Positions 35,178 through 47,839 of a stretch of DNA of 64,000 bases are shown piece by piece. The position numbers and the translations under genes were made by a program. The notes below the pieces were generated by a model. It was not told the DNA's origin. It ran no database searches and saw only the letters and a list, made by a program, of their open reading frames with translations. Origin of the DNA: Pogostemon cablin (lineage: Eukaryota > Streptophyta > Magnoliopsida > Lamiales > Lamiaceae); NCBI GenBank assembly GCA_023678885.1, contig CM042970.1, positions 164,355 through 228,354 of the forward strand, given 5' to 3'. The first letter of the stretch is position 1. Each line of letters begins with the position of its first letter.

Positions 35178-36506
35178 TCACACAAAATTGTACATCCTTT
35201 GAAAATCAACTAGAAAAATCTCTTCATCCGGAAGTACATCCTTAATGAATTCTATAGTTCCCTCTTCATCAATATTTTCCAAGCGTGACAAGTGATCGGC
35301 TATGACATTTTCATCTCCCTTCTTGTCACGTATCTCTACATAGAACTTCTGCAACAAAAGAACCCAACAAATTAGTCTTGGTTTAACATCTTTCTTACTC
35401 ATTAAATACCTAATGGCAGCATGATCCGTATAAATAATCATTTTTGTGCCAACTAGGTATGGACGAAATTTTTCAAAAGCATAAACCAAGATAAAAATTC
35501 TTTTTCCATTGTGGTGTAATTCTTTTGATTCGCATTGACAGTCTTGGATGCATAGTAGATGGCCCGAAACTTCTTCTCTCTCACTTGTCCTAGCACTACT
35601 CCCAAAGCATTGTCGCTTGCATCACAATGGAGCTCAAAAGGCTTGCTCCAATCGGGAGAGACAAGTATTGGTGAAAAAATTAAAGCCTCCTTAAGCACCC
35701 TAAAAGCATCAAGACATTCATCATTAAATTCAAATGGAGCATTTTTTCAAGCAATTTACACAAATGTTTGGCTATGTTAGAAAAATCCTTTATAAAACGT
35801 CGATGGCCAATGAGCGATCTAACACCTTTTTCATTTTTTGGTGGGGAAGATGTTCAATGGCTACAACCTTCAAACTATCAACTTTCAAACCTTTCTCTGA
35901 GATATGATGACCAAGTACGATACTCTCTTGAACCATAAAATGATATTTTTTCCAATTCAAGACTAGGTTTGTATCTTGACATCGCTGCAACTCCATAGAA
36001 AGATTAGCCAAGCATTTATCAAATGAAGACCCAAATACGGAAAAATCGTCCATAAACACTTCCATCACATTTTCAATCAATCTTCCAAAAATGGCCATCA
36101 TGCAATGTTGAAAGGTGGCGGGGGCATTGGACAACCCAAAAGGCAATTTATAGAAAGTAAACGTGTCATACGGACAGGTAAAAGTTGTTTTCTCTTGATC
36201 CTCGGGGGCTATCATGATTTGGTTGTACCCCGAGTAACCATCTAGAAATCAATAATACTTGTATCCCGCTAACCTATCAAGCTTTTGATCAATAAAAGAC
36301 AAAGAAAAATGATCTTTATGAGTGTTTTCATTAAGCTTCCTATAATCACAACACACTCTCCAACCTGTTTTCACCCTTGTAGCAAGCTCTTCATCAAATT
36401 CCGTCTTAACAATGGTTAAACCCCCTTTCTTAGCCACAACATGCAAAGGACTTACATGAGGGCTATTACTTATAGCATAAACAATTCTAGCATCCAACCA
36501 TTTCAA
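35178..36506 (-). pseudogene. Ty3/gypsy reverse transcriptase and RNase H, broken
   Basis: RT motifs in order: CCDYRKLNENTHKDHFSLSF, then FKLPFGLSNAPATFQ-type sequence (YKLPFGLSNAPATFQHCM), then the catalytic box VFMDDFSVFG at about 36050, then LGHHISEKGLKVD. RNase H follows with FELHCDASDNALGVVLGQ, YASKTVNANQKNYTTMEKE and a late VIADHLSRLE. Stops or frameshifts fall near 36245, 35785 and 35490. Order RT-RNaseH-integrase places it in Ty3/gypsy. Confidence 0.9.
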
Positions 36507-36527
36507 AACTTCTTTCCTAACAACCTT

Positions 36528-37757
36528 TTACATAATGGGGTTCAAACGACGTTGAGGTTGTACGCATGATTTACTCTCATCAATCAACCTAATGTGATGC
36601 ATACAAATAGTAGGGCTTATGCCTTTCAAATTATCAAGACTCCACCATATAGCATTTTTATGATCTCTAAGCACCACCCTCAATAGTTTATCAAGCTCTA
36701 AAGGTGAAAGGGATGATGATACAATTACTGAAAAGGTTTTGTCGTCCCCCAAGTACGCGTACGTAAGGTGATCGGGTAATGGTTTTAATTCTTCCTTTCC
36801 CTTATCAACCTTGGGCTCTTCATTCTCTATCTCCAATGGAAGGTACTCCCTTTTTCCATAGTACATCATCTTGGCTTCATCTTCTTGCATTTCCTTACAA
36901 GCATTCAAGTCATGTAAGCAATCATTTATATCGTCATCTTCTAGAAAAGAAGAGTTAGAGTTAAGAGATAAAGTAAGAGAATGACTTATGCTTGTTTTGA
37001 GAGGATCTTTAGATAAGAAGAATGACAAGTTCTTTTGAACAATCTCATCAATCAATTCAATCCTTCTACACTCCTCTTTCTCATCTGGATGCCTCATCGC
37101 ATTTCTTAATGAAAACACCACATCTTTTTCATTTACTCTCAATGTCAACTCCCCCTTGTGCACATCAATTAAAGCTCTTCCCGTGGCAAAAAATGGATGT
37201 CCCAAAATCAATGGAATATTTGTATCCTCGTCCATGTCAAGCACTACAAAATCCACCGAGAATATAAACTTTCCAACTTTAACTAACACATCATCAACTA
37301 CTCCCTTAGGGCAAGTCAAAGACCTATCCGCAAGTTGCATTGTAACAGACGTATGTTTTACTTCTCCTATACCAAGTTTCTTAAAGATCGATATAGGAAT
37401 CAAATTGAAACTAGCCCCAAGATCACAAAGAGCTTTATGAACTTCACTCTTGCCCATTTCGCATGGTATGACGAAACTCCCTGGATCCTTTAGCTTTGGA
37501 GACAACTTTTTTTGTATTATGACACTACACTCCTCCGTCAAGTTGACAGTTTTGTTCTCCACTAAGCTCCTTTTTCTTGTCATAATGTCTTTCAAAAACT
37601 TGGCATAATGAGGCATTTGTCTCAAACCATCCGCTAAGGGTATGTTGATGTGGATTTTCTTGAAGATCTCTAAAAATTTTACAAACTTTTCATCAAGGCC
37701 CTTCTTCAAAAATCTATGAGGAAAAGGGATGGGCACTTGAGTTTTTGGTATCCCCAA
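36528..37757 (-). pseudogene. Ty3/gypsy protease and linker, Athila-like
   Basis: A long open stretch of 409 codons, the best-preserved piece of the element. It carries the aspartic protease motif in the CDLGASFNLIP form usual for Athila, the flap-side TCPKGVVDDVLVKVGKF and the closing ILGHPFFATGRALID. The rest (HKGELTLRVNEKDVVFS through LPLEIENEEPKV and the RT lead-in HHIRLIDESKSCVQPQRRLNP) is as in relatives. It opens in a different frame from gag. Confidence 0.8.
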
Positions 37758-39393
37758 CTATCCCTTTCTACTTCAACTTCTTCCTCTTTCTTTTTCAATG
37801 CTTTTGTTCTTTCCCATTTCTTCTGAATAACTTCCGACTCAACCACATCCGTTTTTTCATTTTCTTTTACTTTAACTTCACTTTCTTCCACAAACTCATT
37901 CTTCTATGAAGTTTTCCTCAACCTCCTTCTCTTCTACCTTCTCATGTTCCATAGGCATAGAAGGTCATTCATAGTTGGTTCCACTTCTCAAAGTGATTGT
38001 CTTGCATTGCTCTTTCAAATTTATAATGGTGGCAGAAGGAAATTTTTCTTTTTCATTCGCACTCAACGAACTAGCAATTTGACCAACCGAGTCCTCCAAG
38101 GCTTTGAACCTTCTATCATTAGCTTCATCAATCTTTCTTCTTATTTCATCTTGAGCTTTGTTCGATACAATTAAATTTTCAATGAGTTCTTCGGTGGTTG
38201 CCTTCCCTTCATTATTTGACACTTTAGCTCCCGGATGATACCCCGGGGGATAAGTAACCACATTGCTCGGGTTTAAATAAGAGAAGTTATCTTGCCTCCT
38301 TTATTGTTGTGGGTATGAGCTTCCACTTCCTTGACTATTGAAGCCTCCGTGCCTTGGTGGGTAGTTTCATTGGTTGTGATTGAAATTACCTTGGTAATTA
38401 TTTTGATAGTTACCTTGGTAATTCCTTCCTTGCATGAATTGCACATCCTCCACACGTGGCATACTTGGCTCCAAACTAGCACTTTTCACACTAAACTGTT
38501 GCCCTTGATCGAAGTTCTCAAATCCATAGCATTCACTAACTCTCTCCGATGGCCATTGGTAGATATTTGTACCAATCTCATCAAAAATCCTTATAGTCCT
38601 TTCCGAAGTCACACCAAGTACGGATCCACCCGCCGAAGCATCAACAAGCACTCTTTGACCATTTATCAAACCTTGGTAGAAAAACCCCACTTGTTGATTT
38701 TCTGGAAAATCATGTTGTGGACACTTGCGTAACATATCCTTAAACCTTTTCCACGCTTCATAAAAACTCTCTTGAGACATTTGCTTGAATTGAGTAATCA
38801 AGCTCTTCATTTGAAGTGTCTTAGAAGGCGGTATGTATTTGTTCAAGAACATTTGTGCAAGCTCCTCCCAAGTGTTACACGTACCCAGAGTGATGGTAGA
38901 TAACCATGTTCGAGCATGATCTCTCAACGAAAATGGAAACAACCTCATCTTGATGCAATCCTCGCTCACCCCATTCATCTTCACGGTGTTGGCAATCTCA
39001 ATAAATTGAGCTAGATGAGCGTTCAGATCCTCATTCGGAGTTTCACTAATATGTTGCTCTCTCACCATAGAAATCAAGCCCGCTTTAAATTCAAAGTTGT
39101 TGGCATTGATAGGTGGACCCATCATTTGTGGCATTGCCCTTGACATAAAGAAATCCCATATCACTCTTGACATAAAGGTGGTGGTGGAGGTGCATAAGCA
39201 TGTTGAAAACCTTGTTGAACGCTAGTTGCACCATTTGTTGAAGTAAAGCTTGATTGTTAAGCTCTCCAAAATTTTGATGAGCTTGTTGAGGAGGATTAGC
39301 ATTGACTTGAGGTGCTTGTGCGTTGTCTTGAACATTTTGCACTCTTTCTCCATCATTCCTAACATCAACACTTTCATCTTGATTGTTCTCCAT
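37758..39393 (-). pseudogene. Ty3/gypsy gag, Athila-like, frameshifted
   Basis: Starts at the ATG at 39393 (MENNQDESVDVRNDGERVQN). The capsid core runs through NEDLNAHLAQFIEIANTVKM, DCIKMRLFPFSLRDHARTWL, TWEELAQMFLNKYIPPSKTL and CPQHDFPENQQVGFFYQGL, which is the retrotransposon gag domain. The Asn-rich NYQGNYQNNYQGNFNHNQ segment ends near 38367, followed by an acidic/Lys-rich region (38261-37700). Frame changes occur near 39130, 38360 and 37900. Confidence 0.85.
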
Positions 39394-39527
39394 TAGGTCA
39401 CTTTTTTTTATTTTGTTCTCCTTTCTCCTTCTCCGAAAAGTGTGTTCATTTCTAAATCAATAGTTTCAACTTGTTTCCCTTTTGACCTTGTTTGCATACA
39501 CCTTCAAAATAAGAGAAGTTTTGATCG

Positions 39528-39831
39528 CGGCCGTGTTGTGATTTCTGACGATCGCGCACGGCAAAAACTTACAGGCCCGTGCATGGTACACGGGTAGTGC
39601 GCACTGCATGCTTCGAGTACCAAATACAGCTGGTCGTATTTGTGCTGCTTTGCTTCCTTCTTTCTCCCGACTCCGTTTTCGCTCCATTTTTCACCTGTTT
39701 TAACATTTATAAGTTCATTCTCACACAATTCCATACAAACACATAACACCACCAAAATACACATAAATACGAATAAAACAATATGAAAACACACACAAAG
39801 AGGCACTAAAATTTAGGTGAAAATAACGACA
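39528..39831 (-). mobile_element. Truncated 5' LTR of the Athila-like element
   Basis: Matches 28980-29248 and the right part of copy 1, ending in ATTTAGGTGAAAATAACGACA. Only about 300 bp of a roughly 1.6-kb LTR remain: the part that should adjoin the primer-binding site and gag leader is gone, so no primer-binding site can be seen between it and gag. Confidence 0.7.
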
Positions 39832-40975
39832 ATCAATAATTTACATATTTTTTCATTGAATTTATTTTAAGTTCGATATATTTTAAACTTAATATTTACT
39901 CTGAAATAACTTCTTAATTTAATTTAAATAAGTATATTTTACAATAAAATATTGTCTTCTTTTAATTGATCAAATTTTAGTACACTTTTTAATTGTAAAT
40001 TTTGACCCACGAGTATAAATAAACGGTTTGGAATGTATTGCAATAAAAATTTTAAACGTGACGGGTATGAGTAGTACTAAAATGATTCAAAGAAATATAT
40101 ATACACAAAAGTTTATAAAAATATACACGTTTGGTCATTAGGGGAACATAAGATATAGTTATAGAGGCTAAAATACTTGTTTGGAGAAAATATTTGGTAT
40201 AAGTACGGATGACAATGAAACGTGTATTTTTTGGTATCGTAGAAATGGGTGGTATTTTTTTTAAATAAAATACAAGTGTACTAGAGGTTAATTGTTATGA
40301 TCTTTTCACTATTAGGAATGTGAAGATTTTAAAGGGACAAACAAAAATAGAGAATGTGAAGACTAATTTAGGATGGAGGGAGTGGTATAATGTTTATTAT
40401 AATATTAATTTAAGTATATAAAAATAAAAATAAATAAATATTAATTCGATGCAGGTAACCCACATGTATCTATAAATAAATTTTAGACGGATACTTATAT
40501 TGTAATGGATTTTTTAATGAGACGTGCATGTAATTAATATTTAAACAAATATGAGTATCCTTAAATAAACATTTTTTTTCTGAATATTATCATCCATAAG
40601 TACAAGGAAAATTTGATGTTATGATAAAAATAATTTACTTATTATACCATTATTATAAAATTACGTTATACAATAAATTTACATTTACGTTGAACGTTTA
40701 TAGTTAATTAATAATAAAAAAATTAAATAAGGATATTAATATAAGGGTATTTATGAGGTACGTCTAGCAAAAATCAGAAGTGTAAATAGTCGCGCCCTTA
40801 GTCAAAACTAAACGAGTGTTTGAACTATGACGTGTACCGATACAAAGAGTATCAACTTTATAATTAATTTGATTGGTTAATATACAATCCGATCCGATTC
40901 AAGTGTCACATGCCCTTCGCGTTAAATTTTCTAGCCAAAATTAAAGTTTTTACAAAAGTTAGCGAATTAAATAAG
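39832..40975. other. AT-rich gene-free stretch
   Basis: No gene. A lone Stowaway-like right end (GGATGGAGGGAGT) is present near 40371-40383. The rest is AT-rich without clear repeats. Confidence 0.4.
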
Positions 40976-41182
40976 AGTTGGTCTCTTGTGTCCCCAGATG
41001 TGTAAGGGTACATCATTTTATTTTAAAATGTATATACTTTAATTTCTAAGGGTACAATATTTTGTTTTAAAGGATATACATCTTTCATTAATTTTTCCTT
41101 TTTCTTTTTTGGAAATAAATGGTACAATTTAATACTAAAGGGTATCTGGGAGCATGATGTTCTGAGCACACAAGTTTTAGTC
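40976..41182. mobile_element. Mutator-like MITE related to 15599-15867
   Basis: Inverted ends CTTGTGTCCCCAGATGTG and TGAGCACACAAGTTTTAG, with a near-perfect 9-base flank TTAAATAAG/TTAAATAAA at 40967-40975 and 41183-41191. The interior repeats AAGGGTACA words, as in the 15599 element. Confidence 0.6.
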
Positions 41183-41357
41183 TTAAATAAAATACAAAAT
41201 TTAATTAACACAAATTACATTTTTAAAGAGTAATTTTAAAGTTTGAATTAGTTTTTGAGATCAAATAAATTTAATCTATTGAGTATAAATATCTGTAGCA
41301 GCATAATAAAGAATTGGTGGGTAGGGATGGCAACGGGTAGGGTACCAGCTTATTTTG

Positions 41358-42458
41358 TGTTAGAATTGGTTAAGTAAAAGAAGTGGGTCAAGCCTACCTT
41401 TGACCAATGTTCTCGTAATTTTTGTTTCTCAAAAATAAAAAAATTGCATATTCGGAATCTACGTTTCGAGTAGATGAATTTAATGTATAAGTTTGCTCAA
41501 ATCCAATTCCAGGTGAATGAGTATTAATATATGAAGTTTGAAATTTAATTACAAGAAATAGAAGATAAATGAAGAGTTAAGGTTGAAGTGGGAAGTTGTC
41601 CCTCATTGGAAAAAGATGGAAGAATTGAACTCCTTATTACTACCTATACACATTATTAAATTAAATAAAATGCGTGTACCACATGATGCAACCAACCAAG
41701 CCACGAGCTGCTCATAGTCGCACTCATTTTGGACTCGAACTAGGGTCCGATGGGTTCACACTTATTAGGGTCGGGTATGTTCGTCAGGTCGAGCCGCCGG
41801 GTCCGGTGTTACAAACCAAGCCACGAGCTGCACATAGTCACACTCATTTTTTACTCGAACCAGGGTCCGATGGGTTAGACTTGGGCGCATATGGACCGGA
41901 CGGTTAGGGTTGGGTCGCCCCTGAATTTAGGTTCGCACCAAACCGGGTCGCTCCGGGCCGGGCTCAACCCAAAGATGAAAGTGGAGGGTAAAATTAGGGT
42001 AAAATTAGCTCCAAATATTTGAATTCAAATTTGAATAAAGGGGTGCTATCTAGACCGTTAGATCATGATCTTAATCAAGAGGCATGATCGGACGGTCCAG
42101 AATGAATCAAGGTATCAATTATGAAAAGGCATCACAACTCTTCAACTCTTATAAATAGACCCCAAAACATTCTGCAGAAATCATTCCAATCCTGCAATCT
42201 TGTATATTACATTCTAGTCCATTAGTTCTAGTACCCAAGTTCGAAAGTTCTAAACTATTAGTTCGTTCGCCGATAATTTTGGACTCGTTGTGCTACAAGT
42301 TAGAAATTCAAAGTCGTTGTATTTTTTAGGCGATTGCTATAGTCCGTAAACACTTGAAGTACGGAACAACTTCGTCTTAAGGAAAAAGAGTGTAACTCTT
42401 GACTCGACCTTACCAAAAGTAATACATAAGCCATTTTAAATACTACTTCATATACCCA
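41358..42458 (+). mobile_element. 5' LTR of Copia element 1
   Basis: Begins TGTTAGAATTGGTTAAGTAA and ends near CATATACCCA, and aligns over its length with the 3' LTR at 46902-47839. Shared blocks include AAAAGATGGAAGAATTGAAC, GGTCCAGAATGAATCAAGG and TCTTCAACTCTTATAAATAG, the last being the promoter TATA box at about 42148. It interrupts a MITE-like sequence (GGGATGGCAACGGGTAGGG at 41332). A primer-binding site is not recognisable after it. Confidence 0.8.
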
Positions 42459-42490
42459 TTAATCTTAAGATAAAATTTTAGTATTTAAAG

Positions 42491-43380
42491 ATGGCTATTG
42501 ATGTACCTAATACTGTTACTACTACACCTGTTCACGTCGAGAGACCACCTAAGTTCGATGGAACGTAATTTAAGCGTTGGAAACAGAAAATGATGTTCTA
42601 TTTAACAACACTCAACCTCGTCCATTTTCTGACGGAAGTTGCTCTAATGGTTGAAGAAGATGAAGCTGATGAACAAAAGAAAATTGTCATTCAAATCTGG
42701 AAACATAGTGACTTCATGTGCCGTAACTCCATTCTAAACGAGTTAGATAACTCACTTTATAATGTTTATACAGATTTTAAAACTTCTAAAGAACTATGAG
42801 AGTCATTTGAAAAGAAGTACAAAGCGAATGACGCCAGAATGAAGAAATTCATAGTCGGACGATTCCTCGAGTACAAAATGGTGGACTCTAAGACTGTATT
42901 GGATCAATTTAGAGAACTACAACTGATCATACATGGCATCAATGCCGAGGGTATGGAATTGAGTGAATCTTTTCAAGTAGCTTCTTTAATTGAAAAGCTA
43001 CCGCCTCTGTGGAAAGATTTTAAGAACTATCTCAAGCACAAAAGAAAAGAAATGGGGCTTGAGGACTTGATTTTGAGATTAAGGATCAAAGAAGATAATT
43101 GAAAGTCTGAAATCAAGTCTAGCAAAGAGGCAAGAGTTAACTTGGCTGAATTCGGGGCAAATAAAAAGAGAAAGCGGAATGACAAAAAGCAAAAGCCTGC
43201 AAAGAAAATTAAAGGCAACTGCTACAACTGTTACAAACCCGGATACATGGCAAAAAACTATAGTCAACCAAAGAAGGAAAACTACAGCCGAGCTAACCTA
43301 GCGGAAGAGAAGTCAGTATCCGCTAACCTGTCCGAGTTAAACCTAGCCGCTGTGGTTTTTGAAGCAAACCTTGTGGATAA
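42491..43380 (+). pseudogene. Copia element 1 gag, with stops
   Basis: Starts at ATG 42491 (MAIDVPNTVTTTPVHVERPPKFDG). The gag core continues through FKRWKQKMMFYLTTLNL, KSIL-like SILNELDNSLYNVYTDFKTS and LIEKLPPLWKDFKNYLKHKR. The zinc knuckle is damaged: CYNCYKPGYMAKNYSQ keeps the first two cysteines but the His and last Cys are both Tyr. In-frame stops at about 42568, 42797 and 43100. Confidence 0.8.
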
Positions 43381-43390
43381 CCCACAAGAA

Positions 43391-44690
43391 TGATTTGTGG
43401 ATAGTGGAGCTACAAGACACATCTGCTCGGATAAAGAAATGTTCTCTACCTACATCCCGATAAGTGGTAGAAAATTATTTATGGAAAATTCTGCAACATC
43501 TGAAGTTGTTGGACTAGGCAGAATTGTGTTGAAGATGACATCGGGAAAAGAGCTTCAACTTATGGATGTGATGCATGTCCCTAATATTCGCAAGAACTTA
43601 GTATCTAGATCATTGCTTAGTAAAGCAGGATTTAGACAAGTGTATGAGTCAGACAAATATGTACTATCCAAAAGTGGTATATTCGTAGGAAAAGTTACCT
43701 TGAAAAGAGGATTTTCAAATTAAATGTAATAACTGTACACAGTGATATTAAAAATAAAGAAAAAATTGTTTCATACTTGGCCGAGAGTTCTAATATATGG
43801 CATGATAGATTAGGACATGTAAGTTTAAATTCGCTAAGAAAGTTAGTCAACTTAAATTTGTTGCCAATAATGGAACTAGATCCACAAAAGAAATGTGAAA
43901 TTTATGTTGAAGCAAAAATGACAAAAGCATCATTTCACTCAATGGAAAGAAGTTCTACACCTCTAGAACTAATCCATACTGATATGTGATTTAAAGTTCA
44001 TACCAACAAGAGGGGGTAAAAATTGCTTCATTACATTTATCGATGATTGCACAAGGTATTGTTATGTATATCTTGTAAGAGGGAAATATGAAGCAATAGT
44101 GCATTCGTAAACTTTATGAATGAAGTCGAAAATCAATTAAGCAAAATAATCAAAATGATTCGAAGTGATAGAGGTGGAGAATATGTGGCTCCATTTGAAT
44201 AATTTTATCTGCACAATGGCATTATTCATCAAACCACAGCACCATACTCACCACAATCTAATGGCGTTTCCGAACACAAAAATAGAACTCTCAAAGATAT
44301 GATGAATGCTATGTTGATTAGTTCTAGCCTACCCCAGAACATGTGGGGGGAAGCTTTGCTTTCGGAAACCACATTCTTAATAAACTACCGCACAAGAAAA
44401 AAGATAAAAATCCATATGAATTATAGAAAGGAAGGAAACCATCATACGGTGACCTCAAAGTGTGAGGGTGCCTAGCAAAAGTTGAGGTACCTAAACCAAA
44501 ACAAGTAAAGCTAGGACCCAAAACAGTTGATTGCATCTTTATTGGCTATGTATACAATAGTAGTGCATATCGTTTCTTGGTTCACAAGTCAGAAGTTCCT
44601 GAAATGAATGAGGAAATGACTATTGAATCTAGAAATGCAGTGTTTTTTTAGAACACATTTCCTAAGAAGGAAAAACAAGAAGTGAGCTCG
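43391..44690 (+). pseudogene. Copia element 1 protease and integrase, with stops
   Basis: Protease begins after a stop with FVDSGATRHICSDKEMF (active-site DSGAT) and runs to VMHVPNIRKNLVSRSLLSKAGF. Integrase follows: NIWHDRLGHVSLNSLRKL, then a degraded zinc half and LIHTDM, then ITFIDDCTRYCYVYLVRG after frame changes, and RSDRGGEYVAPFE, then APYSPQSNGVSEHKNRT. Gag-protease-integrase-RT order is diagnostic of Ty1/Copia. Confidence 0.8.
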
Positions 44691-44804
44691 CATATAGAAC
44701 TCATGACGCTATAGAAAAAGGTTCACCTCAAATGGAGGAAGAACCAAGGCGTAGTAAAAAAAGCCAAGAAGGAAAAATCCTTTGATCCTGATTTTATAAG
44801 CTAC

Positions 44805-46350
44805 ATGCTAGAAAATGAACCTAGGACAATACAAGAAGCATTGTCTAGTCCAGATGCTCCTTTCTGGAAAGAGGCTATCAATAGTGAAATTGAATCCATT
44901 ATGCAAAACCATACTTGGGAGGTGGTCGATCTCCCACCGGGCAACAAACCTCTAGGATGTAAATGGATCCTAAAGAAGAAATATAAGGCTGATGGTTCAA
45001 TTGAAAAATACAAGGCTCGCTTGGTAGCTAAAGGATTCAAACAAAAGGAAGGATATGATTTCTTCGATACATATTCACCTGTAACAAGAATATCATCCAT
45101 TAGAGTTCTCATCGCAATTGCAGCTTTGCATAAACTTGAGATACACCAAATGAATGTAAAAATAATTTTTTTAAATGGTGAATTAGAAGAGGAGATATAT
45201 ATGGAACAACCTGATAGGTTTGTTATCCCTGACCAAGAAAAGAAAGTGTGCAAGTTAATAAAATCCTTATACGGATTAAAACAAGCACCTAAACAATGAC
45301 ATCAAAAGTTTGATCAAACTATGCTATCAAATGGATTCAAAATCAATGAATGTGACAAATGTGTCTACATAAAAGACACGCCTAATGAGTATGTAATTAT
45401 ATGTCTATGCGTAGATGACATGCTCATAATAGGAAGTAATCACAAAATGATTGTGAATACTAAGAACATGTTGAAAAGGAATTTTGACATGAAGGATATG
45501 GGTGAGGCTGAAGTCATATTAGGGATAAAAATCTCTAGATCACCTGACGGAATTATCTTGACACAATCTCACTACGTAGAGAATATACTTAAGAAATTCA
45601 ATACTTTTGACTTAACCCCGGCTAAAACTCATGTGGATGTGAATCTACATCTAGCAAAAAATAAAGGTGAACCCATATCACAATAGAAATATGCAAGAAT
45701 TATCGGAAGCTTGATATACTTAACAAACTATACTCATCCAGATATAGCATACTCTGTTCATAAACTTAGTAGGTTCACAAGCAATCCAAATGAAGAACAT
45801 TGGACAACATTGAGAAGAGTACTTAGGTATTTGAAACATACTCTGAGTTATGGTATGATGTACACAAGATATCCAGCCGTGGTTGAAGGATTCGTGGATG
45901 CTAATTGGATAACTAATTCAAAAGACTCCAAATCCACAAGTGGTTACGTATTTACTATAGGTGGTAGAGTAGTATCATGAAAATCCTCTAAACAAACATG
46001 CATAGCTCGTTCCACAATGGAGTCGGAGTTCATTGCATTAGACAAAGCTGGTGAAGAAGATGAATGACTTAGAAACTTCTTAGAGGATATTCCTTGTTAG
46101 AGCAATCCAGTGCCTCCTATAATGATACATTGTGATAGCATGAAAACTATTGGGAGAGCACAAAGCAACATATACAATTGTAAGTCTCGACACATAAGAA
46201 GGAGACATAATACCTTAGGCAATTGATCTCTAGTGGAATAATTTCCATCGACTATGTAAAGTCTAAGGAAAATATCGCGGATCCGCTGACAAAAGGCATA
46301 AATAAAGATCTAATGACAAGTGCAGTAATGGGAATGGGTTTAAAATACAC
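44805..46350 (+). pseudogene. Copia element 1 reverse transcriptase and RNase H, with stops
   Basis: RT: WKEAINSEIESIMQNHTWEV, KARLVAKGFKQKEGYDFFD, then LKQAPKQ and a stop where Trp is expected, then the catalytic CLCVDDMLIIG, then LGIKISRSPDGIILTQSHYV. RNase H: GFVDANWITNSKDSKSTSGY, then a stop in place of the Trp of the SWKSSKQ block, then MESEFIALDKAGEE and the terminal ENIADPLTKG near 46270. Stops near 45298, 45685 and 45978. Confidence 0.9.
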
Positions 46351-46901
46351 GCACTAAAGAACGTTTATAGCGGTAACTTAACCATGATGATTAGAGATCC
46401 CGAGAACATGGTTTAATAAGACAACTAAGTTATAAATGTTCCGAAATAGCACTTGAAATATAATTTCAACTCATTCTCAAACAAATCAAGTGCAAGCCTG
46501 CAGAAGTGTGGTAAAGGGTAAGCCTTAAAAGCTTTTAATGATTCCTATACCTTAAAAGGTGGAGTATAGCAGGATACCCTATATAGGAGATCACCAATAT
46601 AAGTGTGAAGTTTGGCCGCTTCAAATGATAAAAAACACTTATGAATCCAAGATGGTCTATGGCCGAATTGAACACAACGTGAGAAAGAAGAATATTAGAG
46701 TTGTTATTGTGTGAGTTTCGTTGTCTTGGTTTACCCAAAATGCTGACTAGTTCAAGACATCATATTCACTAAACAACAAGTAAATCCGATGGTATTCTAC
46801 TAAGGAAGGTTCAAAGCCGGAAGCTACCTATCCTGATGCAATAGCAGTTCGTCGAAACTTTCGATAGAGTCTACATGCATTAATTACATTCATGTGGGGG
46901 A

Positions 46902-47839
46902 TTGTTGGAATTGGTTAAGTAAAAGAAGTGGGTCAGCCCACTTTTGACCAATGTTCTTTTAATTTTCGTTTGTCAAAAATAAAAATAAATTGAATATTCG
47001 AAATCTACGTTTCGAGTAGATGAATTTAATGTATAAGTTTGCTCAAATCCAATTTCGGATGAATGAGTAATTAATACATGAAGTTTGCAATTTAATTACA
47101 AGAAATAGAAGAAAAATGAAGAGTAAATATTGAAGTGGGAAGTTGTCCCACATTGGAAAAAGATGGAAGAATTGAACTTCTTATTACTACCTATACACAT
47201 TATTGAATTAAATAAAATGTGTGGACCACATGGTGCAACAAACCAAGCCACGAGCTGCACATAGTCGCACTCATTTTGGACTTGAACTAGGGTATAATGG
47301 GTTAGACTTGGGTGCACGTGGACCGGACGGTTAGGGTTGGGTTGCCCTGAATTTGGGTTCGGACCGAATCGGGTCATGTCGGGTCATCGGGTTGGGCCGG
47401 AGCTGATCCATGGGTCCGGGCCGGGCTCAATCCAAAGGTGAAAGTGGAGGGTAAAATTGGCTCCAAATATTTGAATTCAGATTCAAATGAAGGAGTGCGA
47501 TCTAGACCGTTAGATCTTGATCTTAATCAAGAGGCATGATTGGACGGTCCAGAATGAATCAAGGCATCAATTCTGAAAAGACATCACAACTCTTCAACTC
47601 TTATAAATAGACCTCAAAACATTCTGCAGAAATCATTCCAATCCTGCAATCTTGCATATCACATTTTAGTCCATTAGTTCTAGAATTATCCTACCCAAGT
47701 CCGATTGGAGGCGATTGGTATAGTCCATAAGCACCTAAAGTACGGAGCAATTTCGTCTTAAGTAGAAAGAGTGTAACTCTTAACTCGACTTTACCATAAG
47801 TAATCCATAAGCCGTTTTAAATACTACCCCATATACCCG
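46902..47839 (+). mobile_element. 3' LTR of Copia element 1
   Basis: Starts TGTTGGAATTGGTTAAGTAA directly after the polypurine tract CATGTGGGGGAT, and ends near ATATACCCG. About 160 bp shorter than the 5' LTR, mainly from loss of the segment around GTTCGTTCGCCGATAATT, with many substitutions: an old insertion. No target duplication can be matched because another element begins exactly at the 3' edge. Confidence 0.8.

Noticed and set aside
41674..41907. 77-codon frame with repeated KPRAAHSRTHF-type segment
   Set aside because: It lies in the Copia 1 LTR and reflects a short duplication there (CCAAGCCACGAGCTGC twice), absent from the other LTR.
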